The notes beneath the pieces were generated by a model. That model saw only the letters and a list, made by a program, of their open reading frames with translations. It did no database searches and was not told the origin of the DNA. Made by a program: the position numbers and the translations under genes. A stretch of DNA of 64,000 bases from Ophiobolus disseminans (lineage: Eukaryota; Ascomycota; Dothideomycetes; Pleosporales; Phaeosphaeriaceae), in NCBI GenBank assembly GCA_010093685.1, contig MU006231.1:482428-546427 (forward strand). The letters run 5' to 3'. This document shows, piece after piece, positions 52,702-63,023 of this stretch. Positions within the stretch are counted from its first letter, which is position 1, and each line of letters opens with the position of its first letter.

Positions 52702-53289
52702 GTTTGCTACATGCTCTACGTCGACACTTCGTCTTGTGAAGCGCGTCGTTTCGTTCGAGTGGGGTTGGGATGTAAGGGCGTGTTATTGTCGAAATATCGT
52801 GTCGCGTAGGATGTTAGAGTCCATATTCATCGCAGCAAACCTCCTCTTCAATGTTTGTGTGCGTTGCCATCGGAGCGGTGACATGGTCGTACAGCCACCA
52901 AGGATATCGAGCCAAGACCGTGCTGCATCGTCATCACGTGTGCGGCAAGGGATGACATCCCGATGCGATCTGTTCGGAGATATAGACGATCAGGAATTGA
53001 TGGCTAAACCTGGTAGATGGCAGATTGATGTCACATGCTGCGTGCAAAGCGAACGGCGTTGCCGAGTTGGGGTGTGAGGGCAACTCGGTGTCAAAATGCG
53101 GAGAACCCGCCAACACATCCGGATCGTGCATGACGTAACAATACACCACCGCTCTTTCCTACGATGAGACAAGTTAGACCATGCATGCAAGTGCTACTAT
53201 CGTTACACCTCTTGAAGCTTGAACGCACTGCCGATGTGTGAACAATTGGCTGTTTGGCGTGGACACGTTCTCCACACCTACGAACAGCC
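52702..53289. promoter_or_regulatory. Shared divergent promoter region
   Basis: 588 bases between the ankyrin-CorA start (52701) and the pepsin-like start (53290). No known binding site is recognised. Confidence 0.45.
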
Positions 53290-54552
53290 ATGGCCTCTGT
53301 CTTTCTTAAAGCGGAGGTGTTGCCGCATAACGCCCTCTCTCCGCCACATTCAACATTCACTCACAGACCGTCCAGAAGTTCAACACTTCTTTACTGCACA
53401 GCCTTGGCCGCGTGCGTTTATAACCTCTATGTCGGGCTTAACAGCTACTACATCATGCGTCCCGCCCGCGCCGACCTGTCACAATACACGGAGTCCATCT
53501 TCCTACCATTCACCAACAGATTCAGCTCCGAAGATGTGACGCGCATCAGATGCACCATCGACGGCGAGAAATTCAGCAGGATGCCTGTAGATACTGGATC
53601 CACGGGAATTCTCATAGGCGCCCCGATCCTGCCGAACATTGATCCGTCAGCTGGCGAGCCAGCGCATCACTTCTTCACCAGCAGTCTCAGATTGTATGTA
53701 GGGCGGCTTGTCGACCTCTCTGTGGGATTCTACGGCGAGAATGGCTCTAATGCGACAGCCACAATACCAGTCTTGATTGTGGACAAGAGCTGGCTATGTC
53801 CGTGGTACAATCCAAGTAAAGACGGGTTCCAATGTCCGCCAGGACCGCATGGCGAGATTGCCCAAGAGCGAGATACATCCAAGATCGCATACATGGGAGT
53901 TGGCTTTGGCCGAAATTGTCCAAAAGATGGCATGCCAATCGCTGCACCGCAAGTCAACCCCTTCCTAAACATCGACGCCATTAACGGCAAGCCGTTATCC
54001 AAAGCTACCATGCGGAGTGGGTACATAGTGACCACGGAAGGCGTGCACCTCGGACTGACGCGTGATAACACAAGAGGCTTTGCCTTTGACGATTTGCAGC
54101 CCGGCGTGACACACGGGCACGATCCGAGAGACTGGGCCATGGCGCGAATGAGCTTCAGGATCAACGGCGGGCCACAGCACTTCGGTACAGTTCTAGTCGA
54201 CACTGGAATCCCCCACATGTACATCCGAGCGGAAGATGGTGTGTCGATACCCACGGTGACTATTCGAAACCCAAACAAACACGGCCATGCGAAGATGGTG
54301 AAGCGCGTCAAGCCAGGAACGGAGATCACGGTGGCTTTCCCTTCGTTCAACAACCCAGCATCGGGCTACTCCTTCTTCATCGGCGAGGGCTCCGCCGTTG
54401 AGCCCAGCTTCGTTGTACCAGGTCGACCTTCGTTCCCGCCATACGTCAACACAGGCCGCAATTTCCTGCACGGCTACTCGATAGCCTTCGACGCGACGGG
54501 AGGACGCTTCGGTTTCCGACCAGTCCAGTCCAGCTCTTCATCTGTATTATAA
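53290..54552 (+). CDS. Membrane-anchored pepsin-like aspartic protease family protein
   Basis: A single exon of 420 residues from ATG 53290; the frame is open further upstream without an ATG. One hydrophobic segment, LLYCTALAACVYNLYVGL (about residues 35-52), predicts a type II anchor. The body is a bilobal pepsin-like fold: first active-site loop MPVDTGSTGILIG, second VLVDTGIPHMYI, and a terminal YVNTGRNFLHGYSIAFDATGGRFGF typical of A1 proteases. The second triad is DTG-Ile rather than DTG-Ser/Thr, and spacing is short, so activity is likely but not certain. Probably secretory-pathway or cell-surface. I do not assign it to a yapsin or CtsD subfamily. Confidence 0.75.
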   Translation: MASVFLKAEVLPHNALSPPHSTFTHRPSRSSTLLYCTALAACVYNLYVGLNSYYIMRPARADLSQYTESIFLPFTNRFSSEDVTRIRCTIDGEKFSRMPVDTGSTGILIGAPILPNIDPSAGEPAHHFFTSSLRLYVGRLVDLSVGFYGENGSNATATIPVLIVDKSWLCPWYNPSKDGFQCPPGPHGEIAQERDTSKIAYMGVGFGRNCPKDGMPIAAPQVNPFLNIDAINGKPLSKATMRSGYIVTTEGVHLGLTRDNTRGFAFDDLQPGVTHGHDPRDWAMARMSFRINGGPQHFGTVLVDTGIPHMYIRAEDGVSIPTVTIRNPNKHGHAKMVKRVKPGTEITVAFPSFNNPASGYSFFIGEGSAVEPSFVVPGRPSFPPYVNTGRNFLHGYSIAFDATGGRFGFRPVQSSSSSVL

Positions 54553-54575
54553 CCCAAACCAAATACCATCCCAAT

Positions 54576-55175
54576 TCATTTCACCGTCCCAGCCCTCATC
54601 GGGCTCCTAAACCCCTCCCTCAAGTCCCTGTATTCCTCAATCGCCCTTACAACAATCCCATGCCCCTTCTCCGCCTCTATGTCCCCCACAATCACAATCG
54701 CGCCCACCACGCCCTCCACACCCTTAACAAACACAGGATACCCGCCCCCTTCGACCGTGTATTTACTCCACTCGTCCCCGCTCATGGCATGGTACTCCGC
54801 AAACCGCTTGTAATCCCCCTCGAACTGACAGCTCATATAATACGTGCTATGCCCCCACCTCAACACCGTATTGCGCTTGCGCTGCACCCATGTCTCGGCA
54901 TCAGGCATCGTGCCCGGTAGGCTCGGGCTATGGAAAAGCGTCTGCGATGGGAGGGAAATGTGTATGATCGCGGGTATGCAAGCTGTGCGCAGTGCATTTC
55001 GTAATATATTGCCAATCACCCACGCATGTTCACACGTGAAGTGCGCAAATGTGAAGCTTTTCTCTTCGTGTGCGAGGTCTGGCAGGTGGCGCGATGGCGG
55101 CGGTAGGGTGTCGAGCATCTTGGAGGTGTCGGGTGGGGCTTGTGAGTTGGAGGGGGGGTTCAGTGAGGACGACAT
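54576..55175 (-). CDS. UPF0303/YBR137W-like protein, GlcG/HbpS fold
   Basis: A single exon; I chose ATG 55175 (MSSSLNPPSNSQ), since the longer frame to 55388 has a leader-like N-terminus. 199 residues. The family core is evident: FTFAHFTCEHAWVIGNILRN, the signature RKRNTVLRWGHSTYYMS, and GGGYPVFVKGVEGVVGAIVIVGD. The same organisation occurs in yeast YBR137W, a decameric GlcG/HbpS-like protein linked to tail-anchored protein handling, and in bacterial UPF0303 proteins. A cytosolic role is expected; the fungal function is poorly known. It is tail to tail with the protease gene, only 23 bases apart. Confidence 0.85.
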   Translation of the reverse strand: MSSSLNPPSNSQAPPDTSKMLDTLPPPSRHLPDLAHEEKSFTFAHFTCEHAWVIGNILRNALRTACIPAIIHISLPSQTLFHSPSLPGTMPDAETWVQRKRNTVLRWGHSTYYMSCQFEGDYKRFAEYHAMSGDEWSKYTVEGGGYPVFVKGVEGVVGAIVIVGDIEAEKGHGIVVRAIEEYRDLREGFRSPMRAGTVK

Positions 55176-56038
55176 GCGGATCTTATAGGTAGGGTTTGTG
55201 GTTATGGATTGGTGGTTTGGGATAGATTGTACGGGAGGACGCGTGTAGCGCGTTGGTAGCGTGAGGGTTGAAACGCGGGACGGAACGTGAAACGGAGTGG
55301 AGTGGAGCGCGTGAGGGTCCGCGCGGCTGGTTCCGCGAGGTACAGTAGCTGTCGGACCATGCCTCACGCCAGCATGACTACCGACCATGCAACGACAAGT
55401 ACCACGTCGCCTGCCAATCTGCCGAATCGGTGTACATGTTCTATTAAGATGAGGCTGAACCGGAACGACGATATGTTGGGCCGTTCAAATTGGCAGCCTG
55501 ATGCACTCTACCTTCCCATCATCGTCATCTACCCCACCTCATGCTCGACCCCCTCTACTTCAAAGTTAAAGCATTCTTCTCTCTCGTCCAGTATCACTCC
55601 ATACACATAGCCTACGCTCGAGATTCCAGCAATATGAGTATGATTCGCCCTATACAACTATTCGTTGGTCTTACAGCTGCTGACATGGCTGAGCAGATCA
55701 AGCGGCGGAGGCAATCTCAGTCAATCACGCTGCATCTGATTTATTAAGTAGCTCCACACAACAATCTTTAGCTACCATGTCCCCCATCAAGTTGTACCGT
55801 CAATTTCCAAAGCAACGTAGCTTATCCCAGAAGTTCAAAGACTCGATCGTTTGGGCATCCAGGTCTAAAAAGGGGTCTATTTGCCCAAAATGTAGACGGA
55901 TTGATTGGTCAAAATCGTCTCAAAATTGAACACTCGAGAGCTGAAGACAAGAGAAACCGATGTGTACAAGTTCCCCCACATACCATTACCACCCTGAAAG
56001 ACTCCCCACAGCCGCCCTGAAAGGAACCTCAATGTTCG
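55176..56038. other. Intergenic boundary to the 56-62 kb island
   Basis: About 860 bases upstream of the HET pseudogene. The 5' part is the GC-rich promoter side of the gene at 55175, the rest more AT-rich. No gene is supported. Confidence 0.45.
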
Positions 56039-57993
56039 GTGTGCGAATGGCTCGGCATCCAACTCTGCAGTGGACAATCGATTATCACCACCTCTGACTA
56101 CCTCCTCAGGAAGCCTCCAAATGATCAAAGGTGGGCGCCAGTCGTGACGCGCGATTTCGACTATTCTACTACTGTACCGGTGATAGGTATTCGTCATGCA
56201 CAAAGCTCAGCTGAGTGTTTACAACCTCGTTTTGTAAATCCACAATTTATTGATCCTTCAATGCCTCGGGCGTGGTTACAACGTTGCGTTCGCGACCACT
56301 CTATCGTATGCTCGCCAAAGATAGGTGCTTCAGTCGCAGGTTTTCGAGTTTTGGATTGCAAATCCCGGAAAATAGTCGAGGGCATCCAGAGCTGTCCATA
56401 TGTAGCGTTGTCCTATGTATGGGGTCCTCCTCAAACAGGGCTACTGCAAGACTCACTGTTCCCACGTACGATTGAGGATGCTATCACTATCACTCGTATC
56501 ATGGGATTTGATTATCTATGTAAGTCAAATCTCTCATGTCCAGTCAAGACTGGCATCGAATTTGTTTGTGTGTGTTTTTCTCTTTCTAACACTACTAGTC
56601 CTTTCAAGGGATCGATCGTTACGTGAGTCGCTCAGGTGTTTGGCAATGTTTTTATTCTAACCCTTCTTAGTGCATTGATCAAAATGACCCTGAGCAGAAG
56701 CACGCACAGATTGGCAAGATGGATGAGATCTTCGCCGGCGCCTCGCTAGTCATTATTGCTGCAGCGGGTAGCGACCCACACCATGGTCTGCCAGGAGTCA
56801 GTAGATGCCATCGCCAGCCTTAGCGTGTAGTCGAAACGGGGGAAATTACACTAATTGATATGCTCGTGGATGTTGGTTTCTACCTAGGTAGCACTAAATG
56901 TGGAAGTCGCGCTTGGTATGTCCAGATCAAGTACATATTTTTTAGCTGGACGAGCACTGACTTCATACCGGCAACTGTTAGGACTATGCAGGAAGGCTAC
57001 CTCAGCAAGCGAAGACTCATATTCATGGATCATCAAATTGCGTATGCATGTTGCGATGATTGGTGTGCTGAAAGCTTTACTTCCGCGCCAAACTACGCTG
57101 ACAGTGACATGGGTATCAGACTATCGCGAATTTTTCAAACTGCAGAGACTGATACCTCTTCATACCTCGATCCAGCTCAGAAATACAATCGGCTTGTAAG
57201 GGAATATACGAAGAGGGATTTGACTTATTCTGGCGATGCTCTCAATGCTTTCCTAGGCATTCTGAACTCCTGTCCACCCCTTGGCTTACCGAAATGCCCT
57301 GCAAATAACCAATCCCGAAACATCCAACATTCATGGGGCGTCTACAACTACGAGCATGACCTGTCACTGAACTGATACTACTCCAGATTGTCTGAGCGCA
57401 GAGCCGAGTTTCCAAGCTGGTCGTGGATCGGCTGAGCTGGTGAAGTTCGCTTTGCCTGTGGCTTTGACTTTCTTGAGCTCACAAACACCTTTGCTTATAC
57501 TGTCCACATAAGCGCCACGGACTCAACAAAGCATGACATCAGCGACCAAATGCAAGACACAGAGAGTTGGATATCCTTGGACGAGTATTTCAGCAAGGCT
57601 GAAGAGTCTCTATCGTCACCAAGAAATGCCCCGATGCTGCTTAGAGTAACGGGGATATTTCCCCGCATACAAATGGTTCATGATGGGCGCTTCTGGTTTG
57701 CAAAAGTTGCGATATCTCCTGATCGAGCAGTGCATTATATGATGTGTTGGGATGCCAACATCGCACAAGAGCAAGAACCCAATTCTTGCATAGCGCTCTT
57801 CACCTTTCGCAATCTTTACCCGACTTCCGCGCTGCCGGGATTTTGTGGACCCCTTCTCATCTTGATGCCTACTTGCCGCAAGGGTGTTTATGAACGAGTC
57901 GGAATTACGAGACTAGGATATGGCCGTGCTGATAGTACTCCATACCTGTGGGAGGAACCGTATAGGACTGAGCGAACTATCATCCTAGCATGA
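56039..57993 (+). pseudogene. Second HET-domain gene, inactivated
   Basis: Exons can be traced as 56039-56519, a 14-nt micro-exon 56609-56622, 56671-56915 and 56982-57993. The HET core is unmistakable: CPYVALSYVWGPPQ, FPRTIEDAITITRIMGFDYL-WIDRY-CIDQNDPEQKHAQIG, EIFAGASLVIIAAAGSDPHHG, then the Trp-x-x-QE-GYLSKRRLIF region and FPSWSWIG. Three in-frame stops break it: TAG 56821-56823 after HRQP, and two TGA codons near 57373 and 57436, where Trp is expected (SWSWIG-stop-AGEVRF). The 5' end is uncertain and no ATG is assigned. It is unrelated in detail to the HET pseudogene at 30 kb, so two separate genes decayed. Confidence 0.85.
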
Positions 57994-58189
57994 AACCCTA
58001 AGCGCACAATTACTGGAAGTGGTCGCTCGGTAAGATTAGGTTTGCGCTGGCTTTTTAGTCTACTGACTTAAAAAGCTTTGAAGGACACCAATACTATTTA
58101 CGATATCTCAATTATACTACTCCACGCGAACAATCCACCGCCATCAGTCTTACCTGGTCATCTTCCCCATATCATCTGATCGCCGAACT

Positions 58190-58910
58190 TCATCTCCGCT
58201 CACGAGCCAGCCATCCCTTCACCTTTCGGAAAGAATACCAATCGTCTTCCAACTCAGCAACATTCTTCCGACCAGCTTTCGGCCGCATCCACCCCTCCAA
58301 ACCACCCTTGAGCCGAATCGGAGCACCCTGCTCATGCGCACTATCAAAGTCGCCCAGGACCCAGGAATGTGGCTCTCGCGACCCATGCGGCATCCTTTGG
58401 ACGAATATATTCTGCGGCTTGACATCGCAGTGCACGATACGAAGGGAGTGCAGATGCTTGATAGCCTTGGCGACGCTATCAAGGCAATACTGCACGTTGA
58501 ATGCTGCTCCGCGGATGACGAGATCGTACAGCGTCCCCTCGTAGCGCTTGTACACGATATCCAGAACACGCACCGTACACCGCGGTATACAGCAATGTTT
58601 GGATGTCGATATACGCTTAAGCGCTCGCATCTCGCGATCTCCCGCGCTACCGCTTCGCCCGTCTGCGCCAGTACGTGGGGTTCAAGTTTTTGACGACCGG
58701 TTTTGTGCAGATGGGAGGGTCGCTTAAGAAAGACGCTGTTTTTGGGCTCCATCCGTCGGAATCGGAAATCGTGGTACTCAGGGCGGTGCACGGCATATAT
58801 TATCGTGAGGTCGACTTCTTCTGGTGGCTTGCATGTTGCAAGATCTGTCCAAGTTGAGGGATCGGCTTGCTCGAGATCGGGTAAAGCAAAGATAAGCAAA
58901 CACACAACGA
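58190..58910 (-). pseudogene. Miniature DFD-type kinase-like gene 1, frameshifted
   Basis: The 5' part reads ADPSTWTDLATCKPPEEVDL, then ARCERLSVYRHPNIAVYRGV in one phase. Near 58570-58590 the similarity moves to another phase (VLDIVYKRYEGTLYDLV) and continues to the stop at 58190 with HLHSLRIVHCDVKPQNIFV, WVLGDFDSAHE and DDWYSF. No ATG is available at the expected N-terminus, and its upstream end overlaps the 3' end of the next paralogue (58959). It is tandem with that gene on the same strand. Compared with the paralogue at 60328 the whole kinase-like region is covered, so this is a recent loss by indel, unless the base call is wrong. Confidence 0.6.
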
Positions 58911-58958
58911 GGTCATCCAAATTCACCGCCAACCATGACGCCCCACCTCCAACTTCAA

Positions 58959-59777
58959 CTACACCTTCAACTTCCCGAACGCATACCAATCATCATCCTT
59001 CTCCGCCTCACTTCCTTCGGGCTTAACCTTAGTCCAATTCACATCCCCAATCTTGAGCCTCAAACGCTCATCAACCCTATGACAGCTGTCAAAATCCCCC
59101 ACAACATAAAGAAAATAGACTCGATTCCCCTGGCTCACCATGCGCTTCACAAAGAGATTGTCCAGCTTGATGTCGCAGTGCACAATGCCCAGGCTGTGTA
59201 AGCGCCGTATTCCAGCCTCAATCGAAGAGAGGCATTGTACCACGTCTACTCTCACCATTTGGGAGCGCGTTGCCAGGTCCCACAAGTTGTGGTCGTAGCG
59301 TGTGAAGATTAGCTTAGTGACGCGCTCGGTGTCGAAGCGGGCTTCCATCATTTTGTCGTGGGGCATATATGTGAGCTTCGTAGCGCATTCCACGCCGTGG
59401 TACGCCGCGATGTTGTGATGCGGATACTTGCGCAGGACCTCGCACGTGTCGAGTTCGCGTCTCGAGAGGCGCGCCTTGAAGCCCCTGTGGATGACGTTCA
59501 TGCCGTCGTCCTCGTCGGTTACAACGTCGAGAGGGTTGCTGTATTTTTCGTAGTAGTTGGCGGGTTTTTCGCCCTGGCGGTACTGGAAGCGGTGGTCTGA
59601 TCTACTGGATTCTGAGTAGAGATTGGCGAAGTTGACTTTCCCAGGGGGGACGCAGTCGTTGCGGGCTCTCCATGTGGATGGATCGTCGCGCTCGAGAGAT
59701 GCTTTTGATGCAGCGCCGGGCTTGACGGCGACGTAGAGTTTGGATTTGTGGATGGCGAGAACATAGGTCACTGTCAT
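58959..59777 (-). CDS. Miniature DFD-type kinase-like protein 2
   Basis: A single exon of 272 residues starting MTVTYVLAIHKSKLYVAVK. The conserved family layout is D-D-P-S-T-W, a charged N-lobe remnant without a glycine loop, KYPHHNIAAYHGV, HLHSLGIVHCDIKLDNLFV-type catalytic loop (here RRLHSLGIVHCDIKLDN), VVGDFDSCH and finally DDWYAFGKLKV. HCD replaces HRD, while the catalytic Asp, Lys and Asn stay; DFD replaces DFG. There is no APE and the chain ends soon after the alpha-F-like DWY, so the C-lobe is cut short compared with the 250-300 residues of a normal kinase domain. It may phosphorylate substrates or act as a binding pseudokinase. It looks intact. Confidence 0.7.
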   Translation of the reverse strand: MTVTYVLAIHKSKLYVAVKPGAASKASLERDDPSTWRARNDCVPPGKVNFANLYSESSRSDHRFQYRQGEKPANYYEKYSNPLDVVTDEDDGMNVIHRGFKARLSRRELDTCEVLRKYPHHNIAAYHGVECATKLTYMPHDKMMEARFDTERVTKLIFTRYDHNLWDLATRSQMVRVDVVQCLSSIEAGIRRLHSLGIVHCDIKLDNLFVKRMVSQGNRVYFLYVVGDFDSCHRVDERLRLKIGDVNWTKVKPEGSEAEKDDDWYAFGKLKV

Positions 59778-60327
59778 GCGGCCGGATCGGATTGTGTCGA
59801 CGCGGGAGGCTACGATCTTCCTCGTGAGTTGATATGGAAATGTTCTATATGCCGCTGGGGATGTACTATGGTATGTATGAATAATAATCTAGGTACAACC
59901 AACGTCTAACAGTTGTAGTAGTCGAGGTTCAATTGAATTGTGGTGATCTCGTGATGTTTGCATTGCGTGAAGAGCCGATACGTGCGGACATCAAACTCTC
60001 CGCCTTTCAGAATGTGATGACAGGACGTACCTGCATGACAGTAAGTTGATCTTACTGTCACCATAGTATTCGTCGCCATGATAGTTGCAGTGACGGTTTT
60101 CATGACTCAGAAGCATCGAAGTGTGTGTGAAAGTGCGGCGCGACTAGAAACAGCTCACTCTGCGCGGGCTGTGGAACGTTGTGGATCGACAGATTGAATG
60201 TTTCACTTGCCATTGTGCCTTCACTAATTGAAATTCGTAGAGAACACCTTCTGAGAACCATTCTCCTCCTAAGCATGCCATCATCCAAAGCAACAACTTC
60301 GACCGCGTGTCAAGTTTAATACTCACA
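59778..60327. other. Divergent intergenic region between kinase-like pairs
   Basis: 550 bases between the starts of kinase-like genes 2 (minus) and 3 (plus). Small overlapping frames near 59900-60290 have no coding character. Both promoters must lie here. Confidence 0.5.
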
Positions 60328-61191
60328 ATGGCCAAAAAGGGGTCTGCAACAAGCTCGCGCCGGAACCCATGCTTAAAAATCATACAAGCGAAGGACTATG
60401 GCGGTATGGAAGCTGCAATACTTAGCTCGGAGACTTCAGATGACCTTTGGTATGCGGAAACGGATCTTCCTATCTTCCACAAGCAGATCGACGATCCATG
60501 GTTATGGGACTGTCCCCCTCGCAAGTACGACCTTGCGCTCTTATATCCAAAGTTCGATAAGGACGTTATGACTATTGCACCGAAAGATGACTCTTTCTAT
60601 ACCAAGCGCCTCAATCTCGTTTCCGAAGGCCTCAAGATGTTCGACAGGCCACACCCACGGAGCGTCACGCTCCAGGAGATTGAGGTTTGCGAATCCATTT
60701 GCAAGCGTCCCCATCCCAACATATGCCAGTATCGTGGAGTCGAGGTTGATCCTAAGAATAGGGTGACTGGTCTAGTTTTCGACCGTTACGATATGAGCGT
60801 CTACGACGCTCAGCTCCAGGGCCACCGCATCGACACAGCAAGATGCCTTCGGCACGTTGAGAGCGCCATTACTCACCTACACACAATAGGATATGTACAC
60901 TGCGATATCAAAGCTGAGAACATCTTTGTAAACCTTAGAACTCAGACGTTCGTTCTTGGCGACTTTGACGCCACACACCGTGAAGGCGCTTTCATGTCGC
61001 TGAAAGTAGGGACACCCGGTTGGGTACCTAATTACGAGGACACGGATAACCTTGCGCAAAAGGAGATCGACTGGTATAGTCTGGAGATGTTAAAGGCTTG
61101 GTGGAAGGTCAAATTCCACACGCCCGGTGGGAGCAAACTTCGAACCACCGATATCCTGGCCAGAGCGGGGCGGGCTATTCGTGGTGAGTAA
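60328..61191 (+). CDS. Miniature DFD-type kinase-like protein 3
   Basis: A single exon of 287 residues from ATG 60328. In order: DDLWYAETDLPIF, DDPWLWDCPPRKYDLALLY, FYTKRLNLV, VTLQEIEVCESI (alpha-C-like, Glu), HPNICQYRGVEV, TGLVFDRYDMSVYD (hinge), HLHTIGYVHCDIKAENIFV, FVLGDFDATHR, VGTPGWVPNYED and EIDWYSLEMLKAWW. The P+1-like GTPGW without APE and the DFD triplet are shared with the paralogues. This is the best-preserved member, with a 45-residue extension after the alpha-F-like helix. The lack of a G-loop is a family trait, not a truncation. Function unknown. Confidence 0.75.
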   Translation: MAKKGSATSSRRNPCLKIIQAKDYGGMEAAILSSETSDDLWYAETDLPIFHKQIDDPWLWDCPPRKYDLALLYPKFDKDVMTIAPKDDSFYTKRLNLVSEGLKMFDRPHPRSVTLQEIEVCESICKRPHPNICQYRGVEVDPKNRVTGLVFDRYDMSVYDAQLQGHRIDTARCLRHVESAITHLHTIGYVHCDIKAENIFVNLRTQTFVLGDFDATHREGAFMSLKVGTPGWVPNYEDTDNLAQKEIDWYSLEMLKAWWKVKFHTPGGSKLRTTDILARAGRAIRGE

Positions 61192-61689
61192 TGTGGTCTG
61201 CTGGATGCGTGGACATGCACTATGCTCTCGCATCCTGAGAGATCCGCCGTGAAAAATGTTTGACTGTTCGGGTACATCATCTCTTGTCCCAGTTTCACCA
61301 AATAACCATCCGAATCGTCTTCTTCATGATATTTTCTCTTTAGTTGCAATAGTTTGCCGTTGTTAAATTCCTAGTGACACGTCATTTATAGTGAGCCTAG
61401 TGATGTTCAAACTCCAAACGCAAATTAGGTGAACCTCCTCGTGCCAACAACATGAAGGCTCCTACCTTTCTCGAGCGTGTGACTTCTTCACTGCAAGTAT
61501 TGTGCGTTTTTGATGGTCTGCTACCCCGTACACGTAAATTTCAAAACTTTCCCTTCTCTGTGCCCAACGTCTGGGACTTACTCACACAACTGATCATTGG
61601 AGATAATGTTGAGATGCCTCGCTCAGATCGTGAATGTGGTGTCCTAGCCTCGCGCCAACTCAAACCCATCTTTGAAGCTGATATCATGG
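61192..61689. other. Intergenic
   Basis: About 500 bases upstream of kinase-like gene 4. A frame from 61452 to 61784 overlaps its 5' end in another phase and is probably spurious or a decayed exon. Confidence 0.4.
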
Positions 61690-62499
61690 AAGATGTTCGG
61701 CCGGAACAAGCGCGCATTATTTTCCGATTCCGGAGGAAATGTGTGGTATGCAGAGACAGAACGCCTATACAACATAGCTCATAGCATCGAGCCATGGTAG
61801 TGGGAGGTCCAGCATAAGATTGACCTCAGAAATGTATACCCACGCTATGATACTTCTAGCATGACGATCGCCAATCGCAGCGGATCTCTGTATGACAAGT
61901 GCCCGGACCTTTTACGGCTAGGTGCGTGGCTGTTCCAGAAGACAGGAAAAAGCGCTGTCACGCTGCGCGAGATACAAATATGCGAGACTCTGCGCCAGCA
62001 GCCGCATCCAAACATCTGCCTTTATCGAGGTGTTACCGTAGGCGCAGAAGGCTTGGTAACAGGTCTAGTCTTCGATCGCTACGACGCGACGCTCTTCGAT
62101 CTCGTCCACGAAGGTCGACGCTTTGATGCAGTTGCCTGTATCTGCGATGTTGAGGCAGGTATCAAGCACCTTCACTCTCTTGGATACATTCATGATGATC
62201 TGAAACCAGACAATATCTTCTATAGCACACGTACGGGGCGCTTCGTCCTCGGGGACTTTGACAGTGCCCATCGCATTGGCTCCACGCTGCAGCTCAAGCA
62301 TGGTGCGATAGGCTGGCATCCTAAGCCTAAAAGCAAAGACGAGGTCGCCGTTCCTGGACGCGACTGGTATGGATTTGAGGTCCTGAAGTTTTGGATTCAG
62401 ATGAAGGGTGGCGGGAACGGTCGCAATGATGATGTATCGCCCAGTACGGCCGAGATCTTGGAGATGGCAACGAAAATGCTCGAGCGGAAGGTCTTTTGA
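61690..62499 (+). pseudogene. Miniature DFD-type kinase-like gene 4, in-frame stop in the N-lobe
   Basis: From about 61690 the frame of the family resumes (SGGNVWYAETERLYNIAH, then IEPW) and meets TAG at 61798-61800 exactly where gene 3 reads PWLW. It continues with WEVQHKIDLRNVYPRY and an internal ATG at 61861, from which 212 residues are open: VTLREIQICETL, HPNICLYRGVTV, KHLHSLGYIHDDLKPDN (HDD for HCD), VLGDFDSAHR and RDWYGFEVLKF. Translation from 61861 would drop part of the N-lobe. So it is either a pseudogene or a shortened gene. Confidence 0.6.
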
Positions 62500-63023
62500 T
62501 CATTCATGGGCTATCTTTGAGAACATTTTCGGTTTGATAGGTACCATGCGTATTCTAGGAGCCTCTGAACCCGACGAATTGTGAAAGATTAAGTGTTAAG
62601 AAGTTCGCGAGTGATGCAAATGGTTATGGATTATGACTGCAGTGACCTCGAGTGCTCATGAATATTATGCGTCAGATTGTTAATGACAGTGCGGAGATGT
62701 GACGCACACCTCAGGTGGCAACCCCGGAGTCGTCTTTTGCCGAGGGACAATCCATGTCAGTACGCTACCCAAATTCGGTTTGCGTCGGCCACCTTCCCTG
62801 CCGTGCGAAAACGAGAAGCCGTCGACCCATTTTGTCATCATCACGACAGGATTGAGTGTAGTTTTTAATTGATCTTGTCAGCATTTTCATAAGCATGAAA
62901 CCTCTTTGTCTCGATCACGTTCCAACAATGACCCCACATTTTTCTCTTCATCAATCCTCCACACTTACTTGAGCGCACTTGATATCACCTAGTCCGAGTC
63001 CTGCGTCACGCCAGCCTGGACAA
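62500..63023. other. Intergenic
   Basis: About 520 bases between two plus-strand genes. No supported feature; the last 60 bases are leader-like. Confidence 0.5.
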
